Assembly (NCBI GenBank): GCA_020026285.1
Contig: JAHHQS010000058.1
Location: 1-22,138, forward strand
DNA: 22,138 nt
Origin: Parabacteroides sp.
GTDB lineage: Bacteria; Bacteroidota; Bacteroidia; Bacteroidales; Tannerellaceae
Direction of reading: 5' to 3'
This document shows, piece by piece, positions 1 through 7,634 of this stretch. The stretch's first letter is position 1. Every line of letters starts with the position of its first letter. The translations under genes were made by a program, and so were the position numbers. The notes under the pieces are model-generated. The model searched no databases. It was not told the DNA's origin and saw only the letters and a list, made by a program, of their open reading frames with translations.

Positions 1-1
1 A

Positions 2-51
2 TCACTCAGTGCTTTAAAATTAGTTCATAAAAAAGTGTTGCGGAATTAAGG
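2..51. repeat. Left copy of a perfect 50-bp terminal inverted repeat
   Basis: These 50 bases are the exact reverse complement of 22089-22138. Identity stops abruptly at 51/52, where the flanks differ. The sequence is AT-rich with a GTGTTGCGG core. It is probably the end of an insertion sequence, or another multi-copy element, that continues outside the window. No transposase is visible inside. Confidence 0.9.
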
Positions 52-70
52 TATATTAAAATGTTATATA

Positions 71-78
71 TATATTTG
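71..78 (+). promoter_or_regulatory. Candidate -7 box (TATATTTG) upstream of susC
   Basis: This matches the Bacteroidetes primary-sigma -7 consensus TAnnTTTG. It lies about 90 bases before the susC start and only 20 bases inside the repeat boundary. A -33 element at the usual 19-20 base spacing would fall on the repeat edge, and no TTTG is present there. The call is therefore weak in this AT-rich stretch. Confidence 0.35.
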
Positions 79-165
79 GATTGTTAAAATTAGTAACAGT
101 GCTATATTTTTATAAATTATAATATAGAGTGTGGTATTAAAATGTTAATCTAATAGTCAAGAATT

Positions 166-3100
166 ATGAGCACTGAAAGAGAATTGAGTGTAAAAACAAA
201 AGGTCTTGCAAGGATTGATAACAATTCGAAGATCTTATCGACTTCTATGCTTTGTCTGTTAACTTCAGCATTATCAGTAAACGCTTTCGCTTCCAATGAA
301 AGTATTTTACCTAACATTGATAATGTAATGATAATTCAACAGAATAGTATTGTCGTTAAAGGTATTGTAGTGGATGTAAAGGGAGAACCGGTGATTGGGG
401 CTAATATTGTGGAAAAAGGAACAACAAATGGAACCGTAACTGATATGGATGGCGCCTTTTCTTTAAGCGTTTCTAAAAAAGCTGTATTGGAAATTTCCTA
501 TATCGGTTTTGCATCACAGGAAATAACCGTAAAGGAAGGAAGACCGGTCAAGGTTGTCTTAAAGGAAGATTCACAGGCTTTGGAAGAAGTCGTGGTTGTA
601 GGTTACGGAACTTTGGATAAAAAGGAAGTGACATCATCTGTGTCCTCTGTCAAGAACAAGGATTTTATAGCAGGAGCAATAGCCTCTCCCCTGGAGGCAA
701 TTAGTGGTAAGGTTTCCAACTTGAGCATTGTAAGTACCAATGGAGCCGACCCGAACACTGGTGTCTCTTTGCAGCTTCGTGGTGCGAACTCAATTAATGC
801 AGGGCAGGGTCCTTTGGTCGTTGTCGATGGAATTCCTGGCGGAAACATCAATGATATTCAGAAAGAGGATATCGTATCAATAGACGTGCTGAAAGATGCT
901 TCCGCCGCCGCAATCTATGGTACACGAGGTTCCGGAGGTGTCATCCTGGTAACCACCAAACAGGCTTCTGGAGAAAAGGTTTCATTGTCTTATACAACAG
1001 AACTGACACTTGAGACAGTGCGTAAAAAAGCCGATGTATTATCAGCAGATGAATTCCTTCAGCATAAGTTGGGAGATGACCGTGGTGGAAGAACCGACTG
1101 GTTCGATGAAGTAACAAACAATAATCCGTTTACCCATCGTCATGCAATCACCTTACAGGGAGGATCCAAAAACTTTAAAACTTATACATCCTTGTATTTC
1201 AAGAATGCAAACGGTATGGCAATCGAATCAGGCCGACGTGAAATAGGGGGAAGAACTACATTGAATTACGATCTGTTTGATGGACGATTGAAATTTACCG
1301 GTCGTGTAAGCTATGCCGATATCACAGCCGACAAGTCTTCCAACGGAATCTTCAAGATGGCCTTGAAGCTTAATCCGACCATTCCTGTTTACGATGAAAA
1401 GAATCCAACAGGCTATAATGTGTTGTTGGGAGGCTGGGAGGAATATAACCCTGTAGCCGACGTAAAGCTTAAGGAGGACCAGAGCCATTACAAGAACCTG
1501 ATGGCGAGCTTGACAACTCAGTTTAATATTACTAATGATTTGAATACCGTATTGACAATGGGTGTTAAATCAAATGAAGAACGTGATATCTACTGGGAGT
1601 CAGCAGAACATAAGAACAGCCGTGATAATGGGGTTCGTGGTTCCGCCGAAATGAGACAGCAGCAGTGGACCGACCTTAGTCTGGACTGGTTATTCAATTA
1701 TAATAAACAGTTTGACAAACATTCGGTCAAGGCCGTTGCCGGTTATTCCTTCCAGGAGTTCGGTCATGACGGATTCTTTGCTAAAAACAGGGATTTCCCA
1801 GTAGACGGCGTCAAATGGTGGGATTTGGGTACAGGCTCCTATCTTTCAGACGGCCGTGCGGACTTGGGCTCATGGAAGAGCCCACGGGAACGTTTGATCG
1901 CCTTCCTTGCCCGAGTAAATTATAGTTATGCCAATAAATATATGGCTGCAGTCAGTGCCCGTTATGAAGGTATATCAAAATTGTCACCAGATCAGCGTTG
2001 GGGCTTGTTCCCTTCAGTATCTGCTGGTTGGCGTATTTCTGAAGAAGCTTTCATGGAAGACTTTGATTGGTTAAGTGACTTGAAGATTCGTTTCGGTTTC
2101 GGTATCACAGGTAATGCTGATTTCGGAACAGGCGTTGGAACTCGTATGTATTCACCGGATACATGGTGGCTGAACAGCGGCCGCTGGTTCAAGACATACG
2201 GTTTGGCTCACAATGTAAACCCTGATCTTAAGTGGGAACAGAAGAAGGAATTCAACTATGGTGTAGACTTTGCATTCTTCAACCATCGTTTGTCCGGAAA
2301 GGTTGATGTCTACCGCAGAAAGGTTGATGACCTGATCTATAGTATTTCCGTACCACAGCCGCCGGCAGTTCATGACCAGACAACGATGAATACCGGAAAT
2401 CTGGAAAACAAAGGTTTCGAAATAGAAATGACAGGCGTCGTTGTCGACACGAAAGACTGGAATTATACTACAACTATTAAGGCTTCACATAATGTAACAA
2501 CATTGAAATCATTGTGGGGAAGTCAGACCTACTGGGATCGTAAGGGATTTGAAGCACCAGGCTCTCCAGGAACAGCGGTACGTTTGGTTGCAGGCGAGGA
2601 TATAGGCCGTTTCTATTTGTGGAAGTTTGCTGGTTTTGACGAACAGGGCAACTGGCTTCTTTATAACAAGGATGGCGAAAAGATACCGGCCAACAAGAAA
2701 TCCCAGGATGATAAGTGCTTTATGGGAAATGCAATTCCGAAAGTTGTGTTAGCGTGGGAAAATACGGTTTCGTACAAAAACTTCGATTTGAGTCTGTTCT
2801 TCCGTAGCTGGATTGGTCATGACGTGTTTAATAAGATCAATATGTATTATGGTTTGCCAAATGTAACCAACCAGAATGTGCTGAAGGATGCATTTGAGAA
2901 AAACAAGGATGTTAAGGGAGAAAAGGAACTTTGTGACTACTGGCTGGAAAAGGGAACATTCTTCAAGCTGGATGCGATGACACTGGGTTATACATTCAAG
3001 ATTCCTGCAATCGAGAAATATGTAAAGAGTGTCCGTGCAAGTATAACCGGTCGAGATCTGTTCTGTATTACTGGTTACAGCGGTCTGGATCCGGAAGTAA

Positions 3101-3189
3101 ACACCAATGGTCTTGAACCCGGCTTCGAGGAACAGGATGTTTATCCAAAGGTAAGAAGCTTTACCTTAGGTTTACAGTTTAATTTCTAA
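166..3189 (+). CDS. SusC/RagA-family TonB-dependent outer-membrane receptor
   Basis: The product is a 1007-aa outer-membrane transporter that imports glycans or other large ligands with energy from TonB. A long signal peptide (about residues 1-42, ending AFA) leads to a carboxypeptidase-like regulatory domain (about 63-134). Next come a TonB-box-like stretch EEVVVVGYGT (140-149), a plug domain (about 155-265) with the SusC signature VLKDASAAAIYGTRG (241-255), and a beta-barrel ending in the aromatic LGLQFNF typical of barrel insertion. Length is normal for the family. The SusD-like partner starts 21 bases downstream, so the two are one transcript. The ligand cannot be read from sequence. The sialidase gene beyond susD is convergent, so it is suggestive context only. 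Whatever regulator lay upstream, such as an ECF sigma/anti-sigma pair or hybrid sensor, is cut off by the repeat at position 51. The start has no clear Shine-Dalgarno, as is usual in this phylum. Confidence 0.95.
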   Translation: MSTERELSVKTKGLARIDNNSKILSTSMLCLLTSALSVNAFASNESILPNIDNVMIIQQNSIVVKGIVVDVKGEPVIGANIVEKGTTNGTVTDMDGAFSLSVSKKAVLEISYIGFASQEITVKEGRPVKVVLKEDSQALEEVVVVGYGTLDKKEVTSSVSSVKNKDFIAGAIASPLEAISGKVSNLSIVSTNGADPNTGVSLQLRGANSINAGQGPLVVVDGIPGGNINDIQKEDIVSIDVLKDASAAAIYGTRGSGGVILVTTKQASGEKVSLSYTTELTLETVRKKADVLSADEFLQHKLGDDRGGRTDWFDEVTNNNPFTHRHAITLQGGSKNFKTYTSLYFKNANGMAIESGRREIGGRTTLNYDLFDGRLKFTGRVSYADITADKSSNGIFKMALKLNPTIPVYDEKNPTGYNVLLGGWEEYNPVADVKLKEDQSHYKNLMASLTTQFNITNDLNTVLTMGVKSNEERDIYWESAEHKNSRDNGVRGSAEMRQQQWTDLSLDWLFNYNKQFDKHSVKAVAGYSFQEFGHDGFFAKNRDFPVDGVKWWDLGTGSYLSDGRADLGSWKSPRERLIAFLARVNYSYANKYMAAVSARYEGISKLSPDQRWGLFPSVSAGWRISEEAFMEDFDWLSDLKIRFGFGITGNADFGTGVGTRMYSPDTWWLNSGRWFKTYGLAHNVNPDLKWEQKKEFNYGVDFAFFNHRLSGKVDVYRRKVDDLIYSISVPQPPAVHDQTTMNTGNLENKGFEIEMTGVVVDTKDWNYTTTIKASHNVTTLKSLWGSQTYWDRKGFEAPGSPGTAVRLVAGEDIGRFYLWKFAGFDEQGNWLLYNKDGEKIPANKKSQDDKCFMGNAIPKVVLAWENTVSYKNFDLSLFFRSWIGHDVFNKINMYYGLPNVTNQNVLKDAFEKNKDVKGEKELCDYWLEKGTFFKLDAMTLGYTFKIPAIEKYVKSVRASITGRDLFCITGYSGLDPEVNTNGLEPGFEEQDVYPKVRSFTLGLQFNF

Positions 3190-3210
3190 TCTTAAATTGC
3201 ATTATAAAAA

Positions 3211-4890
3211 ATGAAATCAATATATAAGAAAATATGTTTAGCAGCTTTTGCTGCAACAACAGTATTGTCCGGCTGTACAAATCTTGATGAGATCTGGTAT
3301 GACAAAGTTACTCCTGATACCTTCTATCAGAGTAAGGAAGATGTATTGGCAGCGTTGTATCGTCCTTTTACACATGCCCGCTGGTATGAAGGAAATGATC
3401 GCTGGAAGTTGCAGGAAGTAACATGTGACCAGTTTGTAACAACCCAGAAAGGTCCTCACTGGTATAACGGAGGTGAAAACCACCGATTCCTGCATCATGA
3501 ATGGACTCCTGACGATGGCTGGATCTGGGAAACATGGCGAGGAACAACTATGGGGATTGCTTTGGCCATCGATACGAAGCTGGATCTGGAGAAAGTAGAT
3601 TATTCAACGTTTGTTATGACAGAGGCAGACAAGGCAGACCACATCAATCAGCTGAATACATTGATTGGTTACTTTTATCTGAGAGGTCTGGATTTCTTTG
3701 GTCCATTCATTATCTTTGAAGATCCAACCAAGCCGGTAGAAGGTCGCCGTACTGCACAGGCTGTATTCGAACATACAGAAAAAATATTAAAGGAAGCAAT
3801 TCCTTTGTTATATCCCAAGACCGAAGGTCAGATAGAGGAGGGGGCAATCCGTCAGGCCGGAGCGGCAATGATGTTGGCCCGTTTGTATTTCAATGCTAAG
3901 ACTTATGTAGGAGAAGACCGTTTTGCCGAATGTGCAGCAATCTGTCAGGATATCATTGATGGAAAATATGGTTATTATGAATTGGATAAAGACTGGTATG
4001 GCCCTCATACCTTTAACAATCATTTGTCAAAGAGTGTGATCTGGTCGTTCCCTTCAGCATTCAAAAAACTACAATATGACTGGTTCTGGAGTAATTTCTA
4101 TCATTATAATTCTTATCAATATTTCGATATAGATGGTGGAGCAAATAATGGTATTCATTTACAGCCATCCTTCTATCCCGGAGGAAAGAAATCATATAAG
4201 AACGATTACAGATTGGGATGTCCGTATGAAAAATTCAATGATAAGGATTTGCGTAAGCAGCCTTATAAATATTTGGGAGGAACAAGTTATAGTGGTATGT
4301 TCCTGATTGGGGACCAGAAGACTCCAAGTGGAGAACAGATTACAGGAACTCAGGAATATAAGGGAGAGCCGCTTGTCTTTGTTGACTATGTAGCACAGAT
4401 GAAGACATTACAGCCTGGACAGGATCCGGAGATCTTGCCATCAAATGTTGGAACCGGAGAAGAAAATACAGGTATCCGTCTGGTTAAGGTTCCAATTCCA
4501 AACAAGGCAAACAATGATTTACGCTGGGCAGCCGATCATCCTGTATTACGTCTGGAAGAAGCATACTACATGTTGGCCGAATGTAAATTACGTCAGGGTG
4601 ATAAGGCCGGTGCTGCAAAACTGATCAATGAAGTGCGCTGCCGTGCATTCGAAAACAGAGAGGATCCGGATCCGGTAACAGCAGAAAACCTGGATAAATA
4701 CCGTATGCTTGATGAATGGGGTATCGAATTCTTAGGAGAAGGTCGTCGTCGTACCGATTTGCGTCGTTGGAATATGTATACGACAGAAAAATGGTGGGAT
4801 CATCAACCGTCAGATCCGTCAAGAGAAGTTTATCCGGTACCAACAAATGCAATTGCAGGTAATAATACTTTAGCAGCAGATCCCAAATAA
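3211..4890 (+). CDS. SusD/RagB-family outer-membrane glycan-binding lipoprotein
   Basis: The product is a 559-aa surface lipoprotein that acts as the lid and ligand-binding partner of the preceding SusC-like channel. A lipoprotein signal peptide ends in the lipobox LSGC with the lipidated Cys at residue 22. The mature N-terminus shows the usual family pattern, ending KVTPDTFYQSKEDV. Helical TPR-like segments are visible, including RLEEAYYMLAECKLRQGD near residues 440-480, followed by the C-terminal family motif EWGIEFLGEGRRRTDLRRW near 500-519. Length and order (susC then susD, 21-base gap) are typical. Aromatic residues are frequent (many Trp and Tyr), consistent with carbohydrate binding, but the ligand is not identifiable. 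The gene is followed by two intrinsic terminators, so the operon appears to hold only these two genes, with no glycosidase co-transcribed. Confidence 0.95.
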   Translation: MKSIYKKICLAAFAATTVLSGCTNLDEIWYDKVTPDTFYQSKEDVLAALYRPFTHARWYEGNDRWKLQEVTCDQFVTTQKGPHWYNGGENHRFLHHEWTPDDGWIWETWRGTTMGIALAIDTKLDLEKVDYSTFVMTEADKADHINQLNTLIGYFYLRGLDFFGPFIIFEDPTKPVEGRRTAQAVFEHTEKILKEAIPLLYPKTEGQIEEGAIRQAGAAMMLARLYFNAKTYVGEDRFAECAAICQDIIDGKYGYYELDKDWYGPHTFNNHLSKSVIWSFPSAFKKLQYDWFWSNFYHYNSYQYFDIDGGANNGIHLQPSFYPGGKKSYKNDYRLGCPYEKFNDKDLRKQPYKYLGGTSYSGMFLIGDQKTPSGEQITGTQEYKGEPLVFVDYVAQMKTLQPGQDPEILPSNVGTGEENTGIRLVKVPIPNKANNDLRWAADHPVLRLEEAYYMLAECKLRQGDKAGAAKLINEVRCRAFENREDPDPVTAENLDKYRMLDEWGIEFLGEGRRRTDLRRWNMYTTEKWWDHQPSDPSREVYPVPTNAIAGNNTLAADPK

Positions 4891-4911
4891 TCTGATTTAG
4901 ATTAAATATAT

Positions 4912-4947
4912 AGGGGCAAGTTAGATATAGCTTGCCCCTTTTTATTT
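4912..4947 (+). terminator. Intrinsic terminator of the susCD operon
   Basis: AGGGGCAAG and CTTGCCCCT form a perfect 9-bp stem around a 10-base loop, followed directly by TTTTATTT. It begins 22 bases after the susD stop. The T-tract is on the plus-strand side only, so it should not stop nanH transcription from the other direction. Confidence 0.9.
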
Positions 4948-4948
4948 A

Positions 4949-4976
4949 CTTTTCATTTGATGAAAAGATTTTTTTT
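4949..4976 (+). terminator. Second, weaker AT-rich terminator in tandem
   Basis: CTTTTCAT and ATGAAAAG pair as an 8-bp stem around TTG and are followed by an A and eight Ts. It lies two bases after the first terminator and has the same polarity. It may back up the first one. The low GC of the stem makes it weaker. Confidence 0.55.
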
Positions 4977-5000
4977 GACTAAAATTAGCTCTATGCAAGT

Positions 5001-5080
5001 GAAACTAAAGTTTCGTTGTAATGAAACAAGAGTTTCGTCGGTATGAAACTGAAATTTCAATGTGTTGAAACTGATAATCG
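5001..5080. repeat. Four-unit 22-bp-period array of GAAAC-N4-GTTTC palindromes
   Basis: Palindromes start at 5001 (GAAACTAAAGTTTC), 5023 (GAAACAAGAGTTTC), 5045 (GAAACTGAAATTTC) and 5067 (GAAACTGATAATCG, right half degraded). The period is exactly 22 bp. The array lies between the convergent ends of susD and nanH. It is not a CRISPR, because the 8-base gaps between palindromes are too short to be spacers. It could be a dispersed extragenic palindromic repeat or an array of protein-binding sites. Confidence 0.85.
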
Positions 5081-5098
5081 CTTTTTTAGTTGTTGAAA

Positions 5099-6739
5099 TT
5101 AATGGAAATCGGAAAGTTTTATCTGTTGAAAAGTCAGATTAGCTCCGCTACCTTCGTATACAATACCTAAAGTTTCTTTATCAATGGAAGTAATACATGA
5201 ATAACCGGCTCCGCCCCATTCATCTAATAATAACCAATGTTCTTTAGGCCAGGTTTTTCCTTCATCAAAACTAAGTTTTATTGTTAATTGATTTCTTTGA
5301 TTGTATGAATTTGGATTCATGAATACAAGAACTGATTTAGTTATTCCATTTTCCTTATAATAATGTTTATGAATGGAAGCCATACAAGTTGGTTCGGTCA
5401 GTACGGAATATGAAGTTGGATGTTCCTTCCAGGTCTTACCTAAATCGGAAGAGGTACAGATTCGTCGTCCGTTTGGCGAAACGACTCCGCGATTTCTGTT
5501 ATCACGCATATTCAACATGATATCCCCGTTGTCTAATTGAACAGCCATGCACTCAGTTGTATTCGAATAAGCCGGATTACTGGCTTTCCATGTTTTTCCT
5601 CCGTCTTTACTATAAGTGATATTGGAGAAAGGTAGTCCGTTTTTGTCTCTTCCTTGTGAAGGAAATATCAAAGTTCCATCTTTTAGTGTGATACCGTGTC
5701 CTGGTGCAGGAGCATAAAGCCACCATTCCGGATTTTTAGTGGAAGGAGTGATATTTACGGGCTCGCTCCACGTCTGTCCGTCGTCGGAACTTTTTGTAAT
5801 TAGAAATTGGGAAGTTTCTTTCACCTTCAATCCCGGCTGGGAACCTTTGGCATGCCATTGATGAATCCATCGAGTACTGTCCTGTGTCAGATTCTCAATC
5901 CATTTTCCAGTTTGGCCGTCAAGAACACCATGCATCCATAAGCCGGCAACATATAGATCTCCTGTTTTTTCATCCACTAAAATACAGGCATCACTTACAC
6001 CATTATACTTTTCAGGCAGTCCTCCCCATTCATGTTGGTCAAGAATACGTTGAAGAGGTTGCCAAGTCTGACCTCCATCTTCGCTTCTGTTCAGAGCTAT
6101 GTCAATATCTCCTTGCAAATCGCGTCCCGAATCCCAACGAGCATCGTAGATGGCTAATAAAGTGCCGGATTTAGATGTCGTAATTCCCGGAATACGACTT
6201 GTATTTACACCATCCTGTTTATGTTTTCGTAGAGCCAGTCCAACACGAAACCCTTCGTCAAAATGATTCTTTATAAGTATTGACTCTTTATCCGTTTTAA
6301 TCTGATTACAATTAACATTAATCCGATTAGATAATAATGTCTCTTTTCTGAGTTTTACGGCAAAACCTATATATACAGTGTCTGATTTTAATGGGAAGTT
6401 GATTCTGAAAGTCCCTTGTTTATTGGAGATATCAGAAACTGCTATCAATTTATCTTTGTTGATTTTTCCTTTTTTATCACATTCATATAATGAAAGCCTT
6501 TCTATATCTCGAAGATCCGTTGTCCCATTAAGATTAAAAGATAATTCCGTTAATCTTGTTCGCTCAGAATATGACTTTATAATCTGAAGATATCCTGTCG
6601 GATTATAGTCCTCTCCTGCTAATACGGGTATGACAGCCCTATCGAAGTAAACCTGTAAAGGTATTTCCCCGTTATTGGCAGATAACCCTAATGATGAAAG
6701 GCTGATAAAAATAGTAGAAAGTGATTTAATAGTATTCAT
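5099..6739 (-). CDS. nanH: Exo-alpha-sialidase (GH33 neuraminidase), secreted
   Basis: The product is a 546-aa sialidase that releases terminal sialic acid from host glycans. A signal peptide (about 1-21) precedes an N-terminal beta-sandwich domain of the BNR-associated type (about 25-150), then a six-bladed propeller. Visible catalytic features are the arginine triad R182 (in RIPG), R412 (in NMRDNR) and R482 (in NQRNQ), the likely acid/base D207 in YDARWDSGRD, E396 and the nucleophile candidate Y513. I assigned these by spacing to the Salmonella enzyme from memory. Five Asp boxes (SxDxGxxW) start at residues 219, 317, 377, 430 and 490. Length matches Bacteroides NanH. The gene stands alone, converging on the susCD operon, with a -7 box 27 bases before its start. 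No other sialic-acid catabolic genes (nanA, nanE) are in the window. No lipobox is seen, so the protein is likely periplasmic or secreted. Confidence 0.93.
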   Translation of the reverse strand: MNTIKSLSTIFISLSSLGLSANNGEIPLQVYFDRAVIPVLAGEDYNPTGYLQIIKSYSERTRLTELSFNLNGTTDLRDIERLSLYECDKKGKINKDKLIAVSDISNKQGTFRINFPLKSDTVYIGFAVKLRKETLLSNRINVNCNQIKTDKESILIKNHFDEGFRVGLALRKHKQDGVNTSRIPGITTSKSGTLLAIYDARWDSGRDLQGDIDIALNRSEDGGQTWQPLQRILDQHEWGGLPEKYNGVSDACILVDEKTGDLYVAGLWMHGVLDGQTGKWIENLTQDSTRWIHQWHAKGSQPGLKVKETSQFLITKSSDDGQTWSEPVNITPSTKNPEWWLYAPAPGHGITLKDGTLIFPSQGRDKNGLPFSNITYSKDGGKTWKASNPAYSNTTECMAVQLDNGDIMLNMRDNRNRGVVSPNGRRICTSSDLGKTWKEHPTSYSVLTEPTCMASIHKHYYKENGITKSVLVFMNPNSYNQRNQLTIKLSFDEGKTWPKEHWLLLDEWGGAGYSCITSIDKETLGIVYEGSGANLTFQQIKLSDFH

Positions 6740-6765
6740 ATCAAATTAAGATAAAGATATTGATA

Positions 6766-6773
6766 CAAAAATA
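6766..6773 (-). promoter_or_regulatory. Candidate nanH promoter -7 box (TATTTTTG)
   Basis: On the minus strand this reads TATTTTTG, matching TAnnTTTG. It would place transcription start about 20 bases before the nanH ATG. No convincing -33 TTTG is present at the usual distance. Confidence 0.5.
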
Positions 6774-6819
6774 ACGAATAAAACGTCAGATGGATAATTT
6801 ATCCTGTTGAAAGGAAGCG

Positions 6820-6965
6820 TATAAAAAAGTCGCTTAATCTTTTCATTAATGATTAAGCGACCATACTTGGGTTTCTACATAATTTATAAGTTGTTTTAAG
6901 TGTCTTCTTCTCTTTAAAATCTGTTACGTTTAAGGGAATTCCAATTGTTTGATTTATATTATCTT
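6820..6965 (-). ncRNA. Candidate intergenic small RNA (about 145 nt)
   Basis: No protein gene fits this stretch on either strand. On the minus strand, a Bacteroidetes -7 box lies just upstream (6972-6979), and an 11-bp perfect stem with a 3' run of six Ts ends the unit (6823-6861). The predicted transcript is AU-rich, carries a GGAATTCC palindrome and contains no plausible ORF. The promoter and terminator together are the evidence for an independent transcript. I recognise no Rfam family. It runs toward nanH, and its terminator lies about 55 bases before the nanH -7 box, so it may instead be an upstream leader or attenuator. The stem and Ts argue that it usually ends before nanH. Confidence 0.5.
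6823..6861 (-). terminator. Intrinsic terminator on the minus strand
   Basis: GTCGCTTAATC and GATTAAGCGAC form a perfect 11-bp stem with an 11-base loop. On the minus strand the stem is followed by TTTTTT. On the plus strand there is no T-run after the stem. No minus-strand protein gene ends here, which points to a non-coding transcript upstream. Confidence 0.85.
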
Positions 6966-6971
6966 ACTTTA

Positions 6972-6979
6972 CAAAGATA
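6972..6979 (-). promoter_or_regulatory. -7 box (TATCTTTG) of the candidate sRNA promoter
   Basis: Read on the minus strand this is TATCTTTG, a full match to TAnnTTTG. A T-rich TTTTT lies 18 bases upstream, in the place of the -33 element. Transcription would start near 6965. Confidence 0.6.
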
Positions 6980-7109
6980 GGATATCTGAAGCAGAATAAA
7001 AATGTTCTTTCTTTCGTAATACATGTCATATTTTCTGATTCTTTGCCGGAAGATATTGATTCTCTTTAAAAATAAATTGGTATTTACCTGTTCATTACCA
7101 AAAGTTTAT

Positions 7110-7117
7110 TACATTTG
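7110..7117 (+). promoter_or_regulatory. -7 box (TACATTTG) for the lipoprotein-cysE run
   Basis: TACATTTGC matches the Bacteroidetes consensus and sits 32 bases before the lipoprotein start codon, predicting a leader of about 25 bases. No clear -33 TTTG is at the standard distance. AAAAAAAGGAA just before the ATG could act as a weak ribosome site. Confidence 0.6.
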
Positions 7118-7149
7118 CAAACTATCATAAATAGTAAAAAAAGGAACGA

Positions 7150-7608
7150 ATGAAAAAAATAATCGGATTATTATTACTGATGATTGCCTTTACTGCTTGT
7201 GAAGGACCAATGGGACCTCCGGGACCTCCAGGGCCTGGAGGAGGAAATGGTGACAGCATGGTTGAAGGTTGGAAATATAAAACATTTACTGTCAAAAGTG
7301 AGGACTGGCAACTGGTTGAAGGTCCGGAACCTTTTTATGTATATGAATTCCAATGGGATGAATTGACAGAATATATTTATAAGGAAGGTATTGTTTTAGG
7401 TAATGTATATACGATAGTAGGAGATGCAGAAACTTTAACTCCATTGCCATTTGTATTACATCGTCAAGACAGTAAGGGGACTTTATGGACAGAAACATAT
7501 ACATTTGATTATAATCCGGGATATGTGGCATTTTATGCTACTTTCAGTGATTTCTTTGTTGATCAGAAACCTGGAGATATGGATTTCAGAGTATCAATGA
7601 TGTGGTAA
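7150..7608 (+). CDS. Small lipoprotein with collagen-like Gly-Pro-Pro triplets
   Basis: The product is a 152-aa predicted lipoprotein of unknown function. The signal peptide ends TAC, with the lipidated Cys at residue 17. Immediately after it come collagen-type triplets (GPM GPP GPP GPG GGN, residues 19-33), then about 115 residues rich in Tyr, Trp and Phe that look like one small beta domain. Similar short GPPGPP linkers after a lipidated Cys occur in other Bacteroidetes lipoproteins, to my knowledge without an assigned role. The triplet run is too short to form a stable collagen triple helix alone and may be a flexible or trimerising stalk. The gene begins a plus-strand run and lies 26 bases before the serine acetyltransferase gene, so the two are probably co-transcribed. 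No functional link between them is evident. Confidence 0.85.
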   Translation: MKKIIGLLLLMIAFTACEGPMGPPGPPGPGGGNGDSMVEGWKYKTFTVKSEDWQLVEGPEPFYVYEFQWDELTEYIYKEGIVLGNVYTIVGDAETLTPLPFVLHRQDSKGTLWTETYTFDYNPGYVAFYATFSDFFVDQKPGDMDFRVSMMW

Positions 7609-7634
7609 TCTGGATGAGAGTGTAAGAATAACCC

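Noticed and set aside
5001..5080. CRISPR array
   Set aside because: The palindromes are 14 bp with 8-bp gaps that are too short to be spacers, and no cas genes are present.
5884..6174. Plus-strand frame of 96 codons inside nanH
   Set aside because: It lies wholly opposite the conserved sialidase coding sequence and has no recognisable features or promoter.
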